A stretch of DNA of 64,000 nt from Desulfosporosinus nitroreducens (GCF_023897015.1 NZ_JAMHFY010000007.1:124001-188000); one strand, 5' to 3'; numbered from the stretch's first letter, positions 27,048-36,389 are shown. Notes: generated from the sequence alone by a model not told the origin. Program-made: numbers and translations.

Positions 27048-28332
27048 TTGCTCCACCTCCGCATCCGCCGGATACTTTTTTTCTCCTCTCCTGCCGCATG
27101 TTTTCTTGGGGTGTCAGACTAATCAGCCCGCCTTTCAGCAATTTAGCAAGACCAATTTTACGAGTTTTGGAACTGCTGCAGGTGTTTGCGCATGTCTTGC
27201 AACGGCTTGTTTTATCTTCTGGTTCCTGATATACGCTGATAACTCCTTCATAATTACGAAGAATTACTTTGTCATTTGATTGGGAAATCAAATAGTTAGG
27301 TTGAAGGGGGATTTTACCTCCACCTCCCGGGGCATCGACAACAAAGACAGGCACAGCAAAGCCAGAGGTATGTCCTCTAAGCATTTCAATGATTTCCAAA
27401 CCAGTACTGACAGAAGTTCGAAAGTGCTCAATGCCACTGGATAAGTCGCATTGGTATAAGTAGTAGGGCCTCACCCGGCATTTTACGAGTTCATGAACCA
27501 GTTTTTTCATAATCACAGGACAATCATTGATTCCTCTAAGCAAAACCGTTTGGTTCCCAAGTGGAATACCCGCATTAGCCAGTTTGTTCAGAGCATTGCG
27601 TGCTTCAATCGTAAGTTCCTTGGGATGATTAAAGTGGGTGTTGATCCAGATTGGATGGTATTTTTGAAAAACTTCAATGAGCTTATCCGTAATTCGCATC
27701 GGCAATACTACTGGGGTTCTTGTCCCAATGCGGATAATCTCAACATTAGGAATCGAACGAAGGTTGGATAAGATATAATCCAGCCGATCATCAGAAAGGG
27801 TCAATGGATCCCCTCCGGAGATCAGGACGTCACGAATCTGTGGGTTGGAACGGATATAGTCCAGGGCGAGCTTAAATTGATTCAATGGTAAAGCCTTGTC
27901 CGTTTGTCCAGCCATTCTCCTTCTGGTGCAATGTCTGCAGTACATTGAGCACTGATCAGTTACCAGGAGTAACACTCGATCTGGATAACGGTGTGTCAAT
28001 CCTGGTACCGGAGAATCAGCTTCTTCATGCAGTGGATCTTCTAAATCACATGAGGATTTGCTCAATTCGTGGATTGAAGGAATTGCCTGTTTTCTAATAG
28101 AGCACTCTGGATTCTGGGGATCCATCAGGGAAAAATAGTATGGAGTGATTGCCATTCGGAAATTTTCCAGGCACTTCTCAATCTGATCAGCTTCCTCGGA
28201 GGGAACAGACATAGCCTGCAGTAATTCCTTGTGGTTTGTAATCCTGTTAGACATTTGCCAGTGCCAATCATTCCATTGCTCATCATTTATATCAGGCCAT
28301 AAGGTTTGTCGTCTTTGTTCATTCACATTCAT
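27040..28332 (-). CDS. ablA: Lysine 2,3-aminomutase
   Basis: Radical-SAM, PLP-dependent enzyme converting L-lysine to L-beta-lysine. The cluster motif is Cys128-Ser-Met-Tyr-Cys132-Arg-His-Cys135 followed by TRRRMAG; the SAM region has ISGGDPLTLSDD; the PLP lysine lies in VVDAPGGGGKIPL near residue 340. Length 430 is typical. The ATG has a perfect gaggagg site. With ablB it forms an osmolyte pair; the divergent ABC transporter at 28740-31043 may supply lysine, but this is inference. Confidence 0.95.
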   Translation of the reverse strand: MNVNEQRRQTLWPDINDEQWNDWHWQMSNRITNHKELLQAMSVPSEEADQIEKCLENFRMAITPYYFSLMDPQNPECSIRKQAIPSIHELSKSSCDLEDPLHEEADSPVPGLTHRYPDRVLLLVTDQCSMYCRHCTRRRMAGQTDKALPLNQFKLALDYIRSNPQIRDVLISGGDPLTLSDDRLDYILSNLRSIPNVEIIRIGTRTPVVLPMRITDKLIEVFQKYHPIWINTHFNHPKELTIEARNALNKLANAGIPLGNQTVLLRGINDCPVIMKKLVHELVKCRVRPYYLYQCDLSSGIEHFRTSVSTGLEIIEMLRGHTSGFAVPVFVVDAPGGGGKIPLQPNYLISQSNDKVILRNYEGVISVYQEPEDKTSRCKTCANTCSSSKTRKIGLAKLLKGGLISLTPQENMRQERRKKVSGGCGGGANV

Positions 28333-28583
28333 TTGTTACCTCCTCGTCAGTTACCCTAATTTTCAGGATAGCCCCGAGCCCCGATCTCTTATCTTTCTTT
28401 AGAAAACCTTGTGAGAAATATCCTAATGCAACTGACAACTTTAATAAACATAATAAGTTGTTGGTGAATATATGTCAACAAAAACTTTTGTAGAAATATG
28501 TATAAATTTTCTATATACGTCTATACAAGTATCAAAACCCTCGAAATGGGAGATTGAACATAATGGCCTTATGTTTAAAAATA

Positions 28584-28592
28584 TGGTATACT
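28584..28592 (+). promoter_or_regulatory. Extended -10 promoter of the amino-acid transporter
   Basis: TGG-TATACT is an extended -10 element; no good -35 box is seen 16-18 bases upstream. Transcription would start close to the palindrome at 28597. The rest of the 28333-28739 spacer is AT-rich and holds no gene I can support. Confidence 0.5.
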
Positions 28593-28596
28593 TTAA

Positions 28597-28635
28597 ATAC
28601 AAACAACTTATTATATATAATAAAGTTGTTTGTAT
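28597..28635. promoter_or_regulatory. 39-base near-perfect palindrome at the start of the transporter transcript
   Basis: Arms atacaaacaactt and aagttgtttgtat pair perfectly around an AT palindrome. It begins at the expected transcription start of the operon at 28740. It is either an operator for a repressor, or an RNA hairpin followed by a T-run (gattttttt), that is, a possible attenuator 100 bases before the first gene. Confidence 0.65.
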
Positions 28636-28739
28636 CACGATTTTTTTCTTTCTCGGGAGGTGGTTCTATGCTTATATAGAAGGAGTTTGAAGTTGTGCTC
28701 TTTCAAATGAAAAAAGGTACATAGGAGGTAGAAGAAAAA

Positions 28740-29528
28740 ATGAAAAAATTTAATGTTCTAATCCTCATTACCCTAATCTTGTTGATAATAAGCGGCTGTG
28801 GTACATCAAAAACCAATTCTGACACGCCAACTAAAACCACCTTGGACCAGATTAAGGTCGACGGAAAATTGACCTATGCCATGAGTGGTCAGTACCCACC
28901 CTTCAACTATTTTAACGAGCAGAACGAGCTTACTGGATTTGATGTCGAAATAGGCCAAGAGATTGCCAAAAGAATTAACGTGAACCCAGCACCGATCGCA
29001 ACTGAATGGGATGGACTCATTGCAGGCTTGACAACCAGCAAATTCGACATGATCTTAGGGAGTATGGCGATAACGGACGAGAGATTGGAAAAAGTAAATT
29101 TCAGTACCCCTTATTACCGTTCAGGAGCCCAAGTTATTGTGCCCTCGGACTCGCAAATCAGAGGAGGGATTGATCTCAAAGGCAAAACAGTCGGGGTTGT
29201 TCTGGGGACGACATTTGAAACGAAAGCTCGAGAATTGGGGGCTGCTGTAAAGACTTATAAAGGTGACCCTGATGCCTTTAATGATATGGCCAACAAAAGA
29301 CTGGATGCCGTTATTACTGATAAGATTGTAGGTTTAAATGCGATTAAAGAGAATAATTACCCCTATAAACTGGTGGGCGATATGTTATATGCAGAGAAGA
29401 TGGGCATTGCGATTCGCAAAGACAGTCCCAAATTACTGGAGGCTGTGAACAGTGCTTTAGCTGAAATGATGGATGACGGAACCTATCAAAAAATTAGCGA
29501 AAAATATTTCAATGCGGATATTCGTTAA
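28740..29528 (+). CDS. Polar amino-acid ABC transporter, substrate-binding lipoprotein
   Basis: A 262-residue periplasmic-binding-type protein with a lipoprotein signal (MKKFNVLILITL...IISGC, Cys20). The SBP family 3 marks are present: LTYAMSGQYPPFNYF, GFDVEIGQEIAK, LEKVNFSTPYYRSGAQ and TVGVVLGTTFE. This family binds polar amino acids or cystine; the substrate here is unknown. An aggaggt site precedes the ATG. The permease and ATPase follow directly. Confidence 0.92.
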   Translation: MKKFNVLILITLILLIISGCGTSKTNSDTPTKTTLDQIKVDGKLTYAMSGQYPPFNYFNEQNELTGFDVEIGQEIAKRINVNPAPIATEWDGLIAGLTTSKFDMILGSMAITDERLEKVNFSTPYYRSGAQVIVPSDSQIRGGIDLKGKTVGVVLGTTFETKARELGAAVKTYKGDPDAFNDMANKRLDAVITDKIVGLNAIKENNYPYKLVGDMLYAEKMGIAIRKDSPKLLEAVNSALAEMMDDGTYQKISEKYFNADIR

Positions 29529-29584
29529 AGCCGAAGGTCAATCAGCAAGGGGTGCCGCTCTGATCAGACTGGAGGTATGTTGCT

Positions 29585-30253
29585 TTGAATCTTGACTTTA
29601 GTATCATCCCTAAATATCTGCCTTTTTTGTTGCAGGGGGCAGGTTTGACCATAGAACTTGCTGTACTGGGAATTGCATTTGGCATCCTTCTAGGTCTCGT
29701 TGCCGCTCTCATGAAGATATCTCACACACCCCTGCGCTATATTGCTCATTTTTACATTTGGCTGATTCGGGGAACCCCTTTGCTTGTTCAGCTCTTTCTC
29801 ATTTATTTCGGTTTACCACAGCTTGGTATTACATTAAGTGCTTTTGCATCTTCTGTAATAGGACTGGGAATCAACAGCGGGGCGTACCTTGCCGAAGTCT
29901 TTCGGGGGGGAATTGAAGCAATCCCGGAAGGGCAAACTGAAGCTTCTCTATCCCTTGGCATGGGCAAATTCTTAACCATGCGCAGGATTATCTTCCCCCA
30001 AGCTTTGCGGATTTCGATACCGTCATTGGGCAATCAGTTTATTATTACTTTAAAAGATTCATCACTATGTTCAGTCATTACGATGTCGGATCTTCTTCAA
30101 ACGTCCCAGCGTTTTGCCAGTAGGACGTTTGCCTCATTGGAATTCTACACCGCCGCCGCCGTACTCTATTTACTGATGACCACAGTGATATCAGCGCTTT
30201 TACGCAGTCTGGAGTGGCGATTATCTAGAGAAAGCCGGACAAGGGGGAATTGA
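29585..30253 (+). CDS. Polar amino-acid ABC transporter, permease
   Basis: A 222-residue membrane protein of the HisM/GlnP type, with the N-terminal [23 protein letters not shown] segment, the [17 protein letters not shown] motif and the EAA loop ([35 protein letters not shown] around residues 118-152). Start is TTG with ggaggt 10 bases upstream; the next gene begins 1 base after its stop. Confidence 0.92.
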   Translation: MNLDFSIIPKYLPFLLQGAGLTIELAVLGIAFGILLGLVAALMKISHTPLRYIAHFYIWLIRGTPLLVQLFLIYFGLPQLGITLSAFASSVIGLGINSGAYLAEVFRGGIEAIPEGQTEASLSLGMGKFLTMRRIIFPQALRISIPSLGNQFIITLKDSSLCSVITMSDLLQTSQRFASRTFASLEFYTAAAVLYLLMTTVISALLRSLEWRLSRESRTRGN

Positions 30254-30254
30254 T

Positions 30255-31043
30255 ATGAATTTGGCATACATACCGAAAAAGTCAAAGGTCGATAATCTTA
30301 GTCTTCCGGAAAAGTCAATGATCAATGTTAAGGGTCTAGTCAAAGATTTCGGCAAGAATCGAGTTATTGATGGTATCGATGCGACAGTATCTGCAGGTGA
30401 GGTTGTGGTCCTGATCGGAGCGAGTGGTTCAGGAAAGAGCACTTTTCTGCGTTGCTTAAATGGACTGGAAACACTTACCGCGGGAGAAATCTTGATAGAC
30501 AGCGTACCTCTGGAAAGCAAATCAAGCAGTCTCAAACTGATTCGCCGTCAGGTGGGAATGGTGTTCCAGCAATTCAATCTCTTCCCTCACCTGACTGTGT
30601 TGGAGAATGTCATCGAAGCTCCCGTTCACGTGCTTAATCAAAAGAAGGACATTGCTGTCAAAGCAGCCCGGGAGCTACTCACGAAGGTTGGCCTTTTGGA
30701 TAAACAAAACTGCTACCCAGGGACGCTGTCTGGGGGACAAGGCCAAAGAGTGGCCATAGCCAGAGCACTGGCTATGCATCCGAAAATTATGCTTTTCGAT
30801 GAGCCAACCTCAGCTCTTGATCCTGAGCTGGTTGGAGAAGTTCTCACCGTAATGAAGCAGTTGGCAGAGGACGGAATGACAATGGTTGTTGTCACTCATG
30901 AAATGGGCTTTGCTAGAGAAGTAGCAGACAGGGTAATCTTCATAGACGAAGGCCGTATTGTTGAAGAGGGCTCACCTATTCAGATTTTTAGTAACCCCCA
31001 AGAAAAACGAACCCAGGCCTTCCTCGGCAGGTTAAGTCATTAA
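30255..31043 (+). CDS. Polar amino-acid ABC transporter, ATP-binding protein
   Basis: GlnQ/HisP-type ATPase of 262 residues. Walker A is GASGSGKST near residue 56, the signature [15 protein letters not shown] near 155 and Walker B IMLFDEP near 177, then [12 protein letters not shown]. The ATG at 30255 has an aaggggga site; a second in-frame ATG at 30318 aligns with the usual family start, so an N-terminal extension of about 21 residues is real or the start is later. The stop codon falls inside the loop of the terminator. Confidence 0.94.
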   Translation: MNLAYIPKKSKVDNLSLPEKSMINVKGLVKDFGKNRVIDGIDATVSAGEVVVLIGASGSGKSTFLRCLNGLETLTAGEILIDSVPLESKSSSLKLIRRQVGMVFQQFNLFPHLTVLENVIEAPVHVLNQKKDIAVKAARELLTKVGLLDKQNCYPGTLSGGQGQRVAIARALAMHPKIMLFDEPTSALDPELVGEVLTVMKQLAEDGMTMVVVTHEMGFAREVADRVIFIDEGRIVEEGSPIQIFSNPQEKRTQAFLGRLSH

Positions 31044-31065
31044 ATGACTTAACCTGCTTATTTTT
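31027..31065 (+). terminator. Terminator of the amino-acid transporter operon
   Basis: A 13-bp stem (caggttaagtcat with its complement) encloses the stop codon TAA in its loop, and gcttattttt follows. The last codons of the ATPase thus form the stem. Confidence 0.85.
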
Positions 31066-31250
31066 CAGAGGACTTCTGGCATCTCGATACTCTCCCTTAG
31101 CTGTAGATCTTCTGTCTATTAGCAACTCTTGGCATATTAATAAACTCAACTTATGCTTATTCTTCGCATAATGCGACATTTACTGCATTATTCATTTACT
31201 ATATATCACAAACAAAAAAAGAAAGTAACAGAATTGCCCCTTTGTTTGAT

Positions 31251-31290
31251 ACAAAAAGACGACCCCTAAATAAAAGAGCCGTCTTTTTGT
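31251..31290 (-). terminator. Terminator after the symporter
   Basis: The arms acaaaaagacg and cgtctttttgt pair, with a G-C rich inner part; a U-rich tail follows on the minus strand. It lies 12 bases after the symporter stop. Confidence 0.8.
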
Positions 31291-31301
31291 GCTGTTAATA
31301 C

Positions 31302-32681
31302 TTACTTTTTGATGGTTGGAATAGGTTCTGTTGAGATGGCATCCAAATTGTCTTCCCAAAGATACTTTCTCGTTTCTGCTACGATAACTCCACTTAAGAG
31401 AAGCAGAGAGATAAGGTTCGGAATGGCCATCAGTGCATTCATAGCATCCGCCATATCCCAAACAAGTTGAAGAGTCATTATGGAGCCAAAGAATACGGCA
31501 AGCACCCAGACTACACGGTACGGAATAATTGCTATTTTTCCAAATAAGTACTCAATAGCTCTCTCCCCATAATAAGACCAACCTAAAATGGTTGAAAATA
31601 CGAAGGTTAAAAGTCCAAAAGTTAGAACAATCGGACCAACTACAGGGATTTGAGCAAAGGCCATTTTTGTTAAAGCGGCACCTTTTAACCCTTCCGCTGC
31701 CGCTGGGTTGCTCAATATACTGCTCACTACGACGATACCGGTCATTGCGCAAACTACCACAGTATCCCAGAAGGTTCCGCTGGCAGAGACTAGGGCCTGA
31801 CGAACAGGGTTTCTGGTTTGAGCTGCCGCTGCCACGATTGGCGCAGATCCCAATCCCGACTCGTTGGAGAATAAACCGCGTGCGATACCATAACGAGCTG
31901 CCATCATGATAGACGCCCCAATGAAGCCACCGCCAGCCGCCTGAGGGGTAAAGGCAGATTCAAAGATTAAGGATATAGCAGGTAATACGTAAGAAGAATT
32001 CAAAACTAAGATAGCGATGCATCCAAGAACGTAGAAAATTGCCATGAACGGTACAAGTTTCTCACACACTCGAGCAATGGATTTCACTCCACCGATAATA
32101 ACAACACCCGTGAGAGCGGCCATAATGAAACCCGTGATATAATGAGGGATGTTAAAGGTCTCATTTACCATTGAAGAAATCGAATTGGCTTGAACAGTGT
32201 TACCAATACCAAAAGCGGCAATCGCAGTAAAGATACAGAATAACACAGCTAACCACTTTTGTCCTAAACCGTTCTCCAGTGCATACATTGGACCTCCGAG
32301 CATTGTACCATTGGAGGTCTTAACCCGATATTTTACGGACAATAAAGCCTCAGAGTACTTTGTTGAGATGCCGAATACTCCCGTTAGCCAGCACCAAAGC
32401 ACTGCACCAGGACCGCCCAGGGCAATAGCCGTAGATACTCCAACGATGTTACCTGTACCAATGGTAGCCGCTAACGCAGTAGTGAGGGCACCAAATTGAC
32501 TTACATCCCCTTCAGCAGTTGGGTCCTTAGTTACAGAAAGTTTGATGGCTTTGAAAATGTGCCTTTGGATAAATCGGGTACGAAAGGTTAGGAATAAGTG
32601 CGTACCAAAAAGCAGAACCAGCATCGGGGGGCCCCAGAGATAATCGTTCAACCAGATAATAGCGTTGTGAAATGATTGCAT
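31302..32681 (-). CDS. Sodium:alanine/glycine symporter (AGCS family)
   Basis: A 459-residue membrane protein of the AGCS family with about ten to eleven hydrophobic helices. Family motifs include GPGAVLWCWLTGVFGISTKYSEALL near residue 90, GGPMYALENGLGQKWLA near 130 and NESGLGSAPIVAAAAQTRNPVRQ near 270. It imports alanine or glycine with sodium. A tandem glycine riboswitch precedes it (32852-33012), so glycine is the likely controlling ligand. The gene stands alone. Confidence 0.94.
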   Translation of the reverse strand: MQSFHNAIIWLNDYLWGPPMLVLLFGTHLFLTFRTRFIQRHIFKAIKLSVTKDPTAEGDVSQFGALTTALAATIGTGNIVGVSTAIALGGPGAVLWCWLTGVFGISTKYSEALLSVKYRVKTSNGTMLGGPMYALENGLGQKWLAVLFCIFTAIAAFGIGNTVQANSISSMVNETFNIPHYITGFIMAALTGVVIIGGVKSIARVCEKLVPFMAIFYVLGCIAILVLNSSYVLPAISLIFESAFTPQAAGGGFIGASIMMAARYGIARGLFSNESGLGSAPIVAAAAQTRNPVRQALVSASGTFWDTVVVCAMTGIVVVSSILSNPAAAEGLKGAALTKMAFAQIPVVGPIVLTFGLLTFVFSTILGWSYYGERAIEYLFGKIAIIPYRVVWVLAVFFGSIMTLQLVWDMADAMNALMAIPNLISLLLLSGVIVAETRKYLWEDNLDAISTEPIPTIKK

Positions 32682-32748
32682 TTTTTGTTCCTCCTTAATT
32701 AATCTTTCTAATGCCCTAGCAACTTAGACAGTTGCAACTTTATATATA

Positions 32749-32777
32749 AAAAGAGCCAAATCTTAGCGATTTGACTC
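32749..32777 (-). terminator. Riboswitch expression-platform terminator
   Basis: On the minus strand agagtcaaatc pairs with gatttggctct and ctttttatata follows. It lies between the glycine aptamers and the symporter, about 70 bases before the start codon, so it is likely the switching element (aptamer bound means read-through, as in other glycine ON switches). Confidence 0.75.
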
Positions 32778-32851
32778 TGGATATTATTAGCATTATTAGT
32801 CTATTTTAGAAGTCACCTGAAAATGCGTCTTTTAAAAATAAACATAAAAAA

Positions 32852-33012
32852 TACTCTGTCCTTTTGCCTGAGAGATTAGCAAAGCGTCATTGCGTTGCCC
32901 CTTCGGCGCCCATCATTTGGGTCTCTCCAGAGTCCTGTCAATTTACGGTCCTGCTTGAATTCAAGCTCCTGAAAGTACAACCTCTTCGGCAGGCTACTTG
33001 CCACTCTCCCGC
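32852..33012 (-). ncRNA. Tandem glycine riboswitch
   Basis: On the minus strand two aptamers are visible in tandem. The first begins gggagagtgg, has gccgaagagg, and ends with gcaggaccg...gacagg. The second begins ctggagagaccc, has gcgccgaaggggcaac, then ctctcaggcaaaaggacaga, which is the classical gcvT-type core. The spacing between the two is short, as in cooperative tandem switches. It controls the AGCS symporter 170 bases downstream. Confidence 0.9.
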
Positions 33013-33048
33013 AAATATCATCCAGCAATATTCAATTTATCAATTCCG

Positions 33049-33078
33049 AGACTCCCACTTCTTCAAGTGGGTGTTCCT
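33049..33078. repeat. Hairpin repeat, family C, copy 1
   Basis: The sequence gagactcccacttc...aagtgggtgttcc forms a 7-bp stem. It is closely related to 33376-33405 (gagacacctgcttc...aagtaggtgtctc), and the two flank the palindrome block and the promoter. Both are outside coding DNA. Confidence 0.65.
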
Positions 33079-33084
33079 TATTCT

Positions 33085-33218
33085 ACTTCGGTGACGATAG
33101 TCTCCAGTGGAGAGTATCGCCAAGCGCCTTTCCCAATAGGAATACTTGGCGCGAAGTATTTGTATGTGGATCTGCGCCTTCGGCGTAAGTCTCCACTGGA
33201 GACTTACGTCACCGAAGT
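33085..33218. repeat. Nested palindrome block in the riboswitch leader
   Basis: A 12-base outer inverted repeat (acttcggtgacg / cgtcaccgaagt) encloses several inner palindromes: gatagtctccagtggagagtatc, cgccaag...cttggcg, gcgccttcggcg and the perfect gtaagtctccactggagacttac. It lies between the candidate promoter and the glycine aptamers, so it should be transcribed as a multi-stem structure. It looks like an inserted repeat element. A further small palindrome (gttcagctttagctgaac) follows. Confidence 0.75.
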
Positions 33219-33264
33219 CTCGATGTTCAGCTTTAGCTGAACGAGTTCACTGGAGTTAATTAAC

Positions 33265-33293
33265 ATTATAGTTTTATATATAACTTTATACAA
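33265..33293 (-). promoter_or_regulatory. Candidate promoter of the riboswitch-symporter transcript
   Basis: On the minus strand TTGTAT and a perfect TATAAT are spaced by 17 bases. Transcription would start about 245 bases before the first glycine aptamer, through the palindrome block. Confidence 0.65.
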
Positions 33294-33375
33294 GATAAAT
33301 TTAAAAGACAAAGATTCTAACGACGCAAATTTGAGTGTTCCAGTTCATATCTCACCCCAAGATTAATCAACGTTC

Positions 33376-33405
33376 GAGACACCTGCTTCTGTAAGTAGGT
33401 GTCTC
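33376..33405. repeat. Hairpin repeat, family C, copy 2
   Basis: The 13-bp stem gagacacctgctt / aagtaggtgtctc (one mismatch) starts about 10 bases after the proS stop on the minus strand. It may end proS transcripts, but there is no U-run on that strand. It resembles copy 1 at 33049-33078. Confidence 0.65.
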
Positions 33406-33414
33406 CCTGTTTTG

Positions 33415-35148
33415 TTAATACAGTAAAGCTTTCTCCACAATTGCCTTCACCTTTTGAGTGAGGTCTTCTACTTTCACCAAATGTGTCTCACCAGATTTAC
33501 GCTCTCTGAGTTCAACCTGACCATTGGCCAAGGTTTTGCTTCCTAAGGTCACCCTTATCGGATATCCAACCAAATCTGCGTCTTTAAATTTCACACCAGC
33601 ACGTTCATCTCGGTCATCGAGAACAACTTCCACTCCAAGACCCTTGAGCTCTTGATAAAGTTTAGCAGCTGTCTCAACGACTAAGGTGTCTTTGGTACTC
33701 GCTGGTACAATGATACATTGGTAAGGAGCAATCGGCATGGGCCAGATAATTCCAAAGTCATCATGATTTTGTTCGATGGAAGCAGCAATCGTTCTGCTTA
33801 CCCCAACTCCGTAACAACCCATCACACAACTTTTCTCCACACCGTTTTCATCTAAAAAGTTTGCTCCTAATGCTTTGCTATACTTGGTTCCCAGTTTGAA
33901 AACTTGGCCTACTTCGATTCCTCTGGCCTCTTTAAGTGGAGCACCGCATCTAAGACAAGCTTCACCCGGCTCAACCATTCGTAAATCAAGCACCTGATCT
34001 ATACGGAAATCTTGACTGGGGACAACATCCACATAGTGATTATCCGCCTTATTCGCTCCGCACACAACCTTTTTCATGAGGGGAACCTCTTCGTCCGCAA
34101 TGACCATAAGCCCATCAGGCACTCCAACAGGGCCTACAGAACCTGGCTCACAACCCAAAATCTTCTCAACTGACTCGGGTGAGGCGAGTTGAAGGGATAC
34201 AAACCCGCCTAAGGCATTATTTACTTTTATTTCATTTAGTGTACGGTCCCCGCGTATCAACACTAAAAACGTCTTCTCATCCCCTTGATAAAGCAACGAC
34301 TTAACTAAGGTGCTCTTCGGTACAGCTAAAAACTTACTGATGTCCTCAATGGTCTTGACTCCCGGTGTTGGCACTAACTTCCGCTGTCCTTCAGGAGATG
34401 CATCCTCGATAATTTGGGGACGGCACTCGGATTTTTCCGTATTGGCGGCATAATCACACCCTGAACAATACACCACCGAATTTTCCCCTGAATCAGCCAA
34501 TACCATGAACTCATGTGATCCACCGGTCCCTCCAATAGCACCTGGGTCCGCTTCGACCGGACGATAGGTTAAACCGCAACGGGAATATATTCGGCAATAA
34601 GCATCGTACATTTTTTGATAACTCTCATGAAGGCCTGCTTCATCACGATCAAACGAATAGAGGTCTTTCATGATGAATTCACGGCCGCGCATTAATCCGA
34701 AGCGAGGGCGTCGCTCATCGCGATATTTGTTTTGAATTTGATAAAGGAGCATTGGCAGTTGCTTATAAGATCGGATTTCACCCCGAACAAGGTCTGTGAT
34801 AATTTCTTCGTGAGTCGGTCCAAGACAAAACTCACGATTGTGACGATCTTTTAGACGAAACAACTCTGCGCCATATACATCCCAGCGTCCGCTCTCTTTC
34901 CATAATTCAGCTGGTTGCATAATTGGCATAAGGACTTCTTGTCCCCCTTTGGCATCCATTTCTTCTCTTATAATAGTTTCAATCTTTCTCAATACTCTTA
35001 ACCCCAAAGGCAAATAGGTGTAAAATCCAGACGCAGACTTGCGAATTAAACCTGCCCTGACCATCAGTTGATGGCTGATGACTTCAGCTTCAGCTGGAAC
35101 CTCGCGGAGTGTAGGATTTAATAGTTGGCTGACGAGCATGTTGTCCAT
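33415..35148 (-). CDS. proS: Prolyl-tRNA synthetase
   Basis: Class II enzyme charging tRNA-Pro. The bacterial-type architecture is seen: motif 1/2 region ([17 protein letters not shown] near residue 41; [17 protein letters not shown] and [22 protein letters not shown] near 135-170), an inserted editing domain around 220-390, and the C-terminal anticodon-binding domain ([13 protein letters not shown] near 470). Length 577 is normal. The ATG at 35148 or that three codons later are both possible starts. No T-box is seen in the 135-base spacer before it; ispG is the upstream neighbour. Confidence 0.97.
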   Translation of the reverse strand: MDNMLVSQLLNPTLREVPAEAEVISHQLMVRAGLIRKSASGFYTYLPLGLRVLRKIETIIREEMDAKGGQEVLMPIMQPAELWKESGRWDVYGAELFRLKDRHNREFCLGPTHEEIITDLVRGEIRSYKQLPMLLYQIQNKYRDERRPRFGLMRGREFIMKDLYSFDRDEAGLHESYQKMYDAYCRIYSRCGLTYRPVEADPGAIGGTGGSHEFMVLADSGENSVVYCSGCDYAANTEKSECRPQIIEDASPEGQRKLVPTPGVKTIEDISKFLAVPKSTLVKSLLYQGDEKTFLVLIRGDRTLNEIKVNNALGGFVSLQLASPESVEKILGCEPGSVGPVGVPDGLMVIADEEVPLMKKVVCGANKADNHYVDVVPSQDFRIDQVLDLRMVEPGEACLRCGAPLKEARGIEVGQVFKLGTKYSKALGANFLDENGVEKSCVMGCYGVGVSRTIAASIEQNHDDFGIIWPMPIAPYQCIIVPASTKDTLVVETAAKLYQELKGLGVEVVLDDRDERAGVKFKDADLVGYPIRVTLGSKTLANGQVELRERKSGETHLVKVEDLTQKVKAIVEKALLY

Positions 35149-35283
35149 TCCTTTCCAAAATCATCTTAGTGTTACTATTTCTCCTGTGATCATACTTACT
35201 TAACGCGACCTTATTTTTTATTAATACCTTTTCAATTTGTCAATTGACGCATCTATAAATTATCAAGTAAAAACCAAATACGA

Positions 35284-36369
35284 CTACTGAAGTTTCTGAT
35301 GACCCCGAACATAATCCTCAATTTCGTGGAGCAGGGCTGCTAGCAATTCGTGTTCCGGCAAACGGGCTATTATCTCTCCTTTGCGAAATAAAAGCCCCAC
35401 ACCTTTACCCCCGGCGATTCCAAAATCAGCTTCACGGGCCTCTCCTGGCCCATTGACTGCGCATCCCATAACTGCAACTTTTAAGGGCCTGTCCAATGGT
35501 GGAAGCAGTAATAACTGTTCCTCGACTTTTTCTGCCAAGGCTGCCAGATCAACCTGTGTCCGACCGCAAGTCGGACAACTGATTAATTCCACGCTGCGCT
35601 GGCGCAGGTTGAGGACACGCAAAATTTCTAAGGCCACTGGAATTTCTCGCACGGGGTCTCCGGTTAGAGACACTCGAATCGTATCTCCTATCCCTTCGGC
35701 AAGCAGTGTCCCAATTCCTATTGCTGATTTCACTACCCCTGAGCGTACAGTTCCTGCTTCGGTGACCCCTAAATGTAAGGGGTAATCAATAACCTCATTT
35801 ATCTTGCGATAAGCTTCAAGCATTAGGGGGACAGAAGAGGCTTTGAGAGAAACCTTTAGTATATTATAACCTTCATCTTCAAGTAACCGAATATGCCCTA
35901 AAGCACTTTCGACCATTCCTGCCGCAGTAGGGCCTCCGTACTTTTCAAGAAGTTCCTTCTCCAGTGATCCAGCGTTAACTCCGATACGGATAGGGATCTG
36001 TTGTTCCCTCACTGCATTCACTACCTCTTGTACCTTCCAGCGGGCACCTATGTTGCCAGGATTTAATCTTAATCCATGAATCCCTTGTTCAACTGCCTGA
36101 ATGGCCAGACGGTAATCGAAGTGTATATCTGCAATTACAGGGAGTGGGCTTGTAGCGGCAATTACTTTTAAGGCCTTCGCCGCATCTGCATCCAAAACAG
36201 CAAGACGCACAATTTCACACCCAGCTTCAGCTAAGGTGTGAATCTGTGCCAAGGTGCTGGAAATATCACGGGTATCCGTATTGGTCATTGATTGTACAAC
36301 AATCGGAGTTCCACCGCCGATTGTTACAGACCCAACCTGTACTGGTTTGGTCATCTTTCTCAGTATCAT
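35284..36369 (-). CDS. ispG: 4-hydroxy-3-methylbut-2-enyl diphosphate synthase (flavodoxin)
   Basis: IspG (GcpE) is the iron-sulfur enzyme of the methylerythritol phosphate isoprenoid pathway. The cluster cysteines lie in SCPTCGRTQVD near residue 267 and GCAVNGPGEAREADFG near 310. Length 361 is normal for the short bacterial form. An aggggga site precedes the ATG. It is in the same run as dxr and uppS, linking isoprenoid and undecaprenyl synthesis. Confidence 0.96.
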   Translation of the reverse strand: MILRKMTKPVQVGSVTIGGGTPIVVQSMTNTDTRDISSTLAQIHTLAEAGCEIVRLAVLDADAAKALKVIAATSPLPVIADIHFDYRLAIQAVEQGIHGLRLNPGNIGARWKVQEVVNAVREQQIPIRIGVNAGSLEKELLEKYGGPTAAGMVESALGHIRLLEDEGYNILKVSLKASSVPLMLEAYRKINEVIDYPLHLGVTEAGTVRSGVVKSAIGIGTLLAEGIGDTIRVSLTGDPVREIPVALEILRVLNLRQRSVELISCPTCGRTQVDLAALAEKVEEQLLLLPPLDRPLKVAVMGCAVNGPGEAREADFGIAGGKGVGLLFRKGEIIARLPEHELLAALLHEIEDYVRGHQKLQ

Positions 36370-36389
36370 GACTCAGTTCCCCCTGTAGA

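Noticed and set aside
28650-28678. Three-codon leader peptide ORF (ATG CTT ATA TAG) after the palindrome
   Set aside because: It has a plausible ribosome-binding site but is too short to support without experimental data.
28441-28690. ORFs on both strands in the ablA-transporter spacer
   Set aside because: Low-complexity AT-rich sequence containing a promoter and palindrome; no ribosome-binding site and the two ORFs are mirror images.
33049-33405. CRISPR array
   Set aside because: The hairpins and palindromes are not regularly spaced identical repeats with unique spacers; no cas genes are nearby.
35149-35283. Possible T-box before proS
   Set aside because: The spacer is only 135 bases and I found no T-box core or terminator/antiterminator pair.
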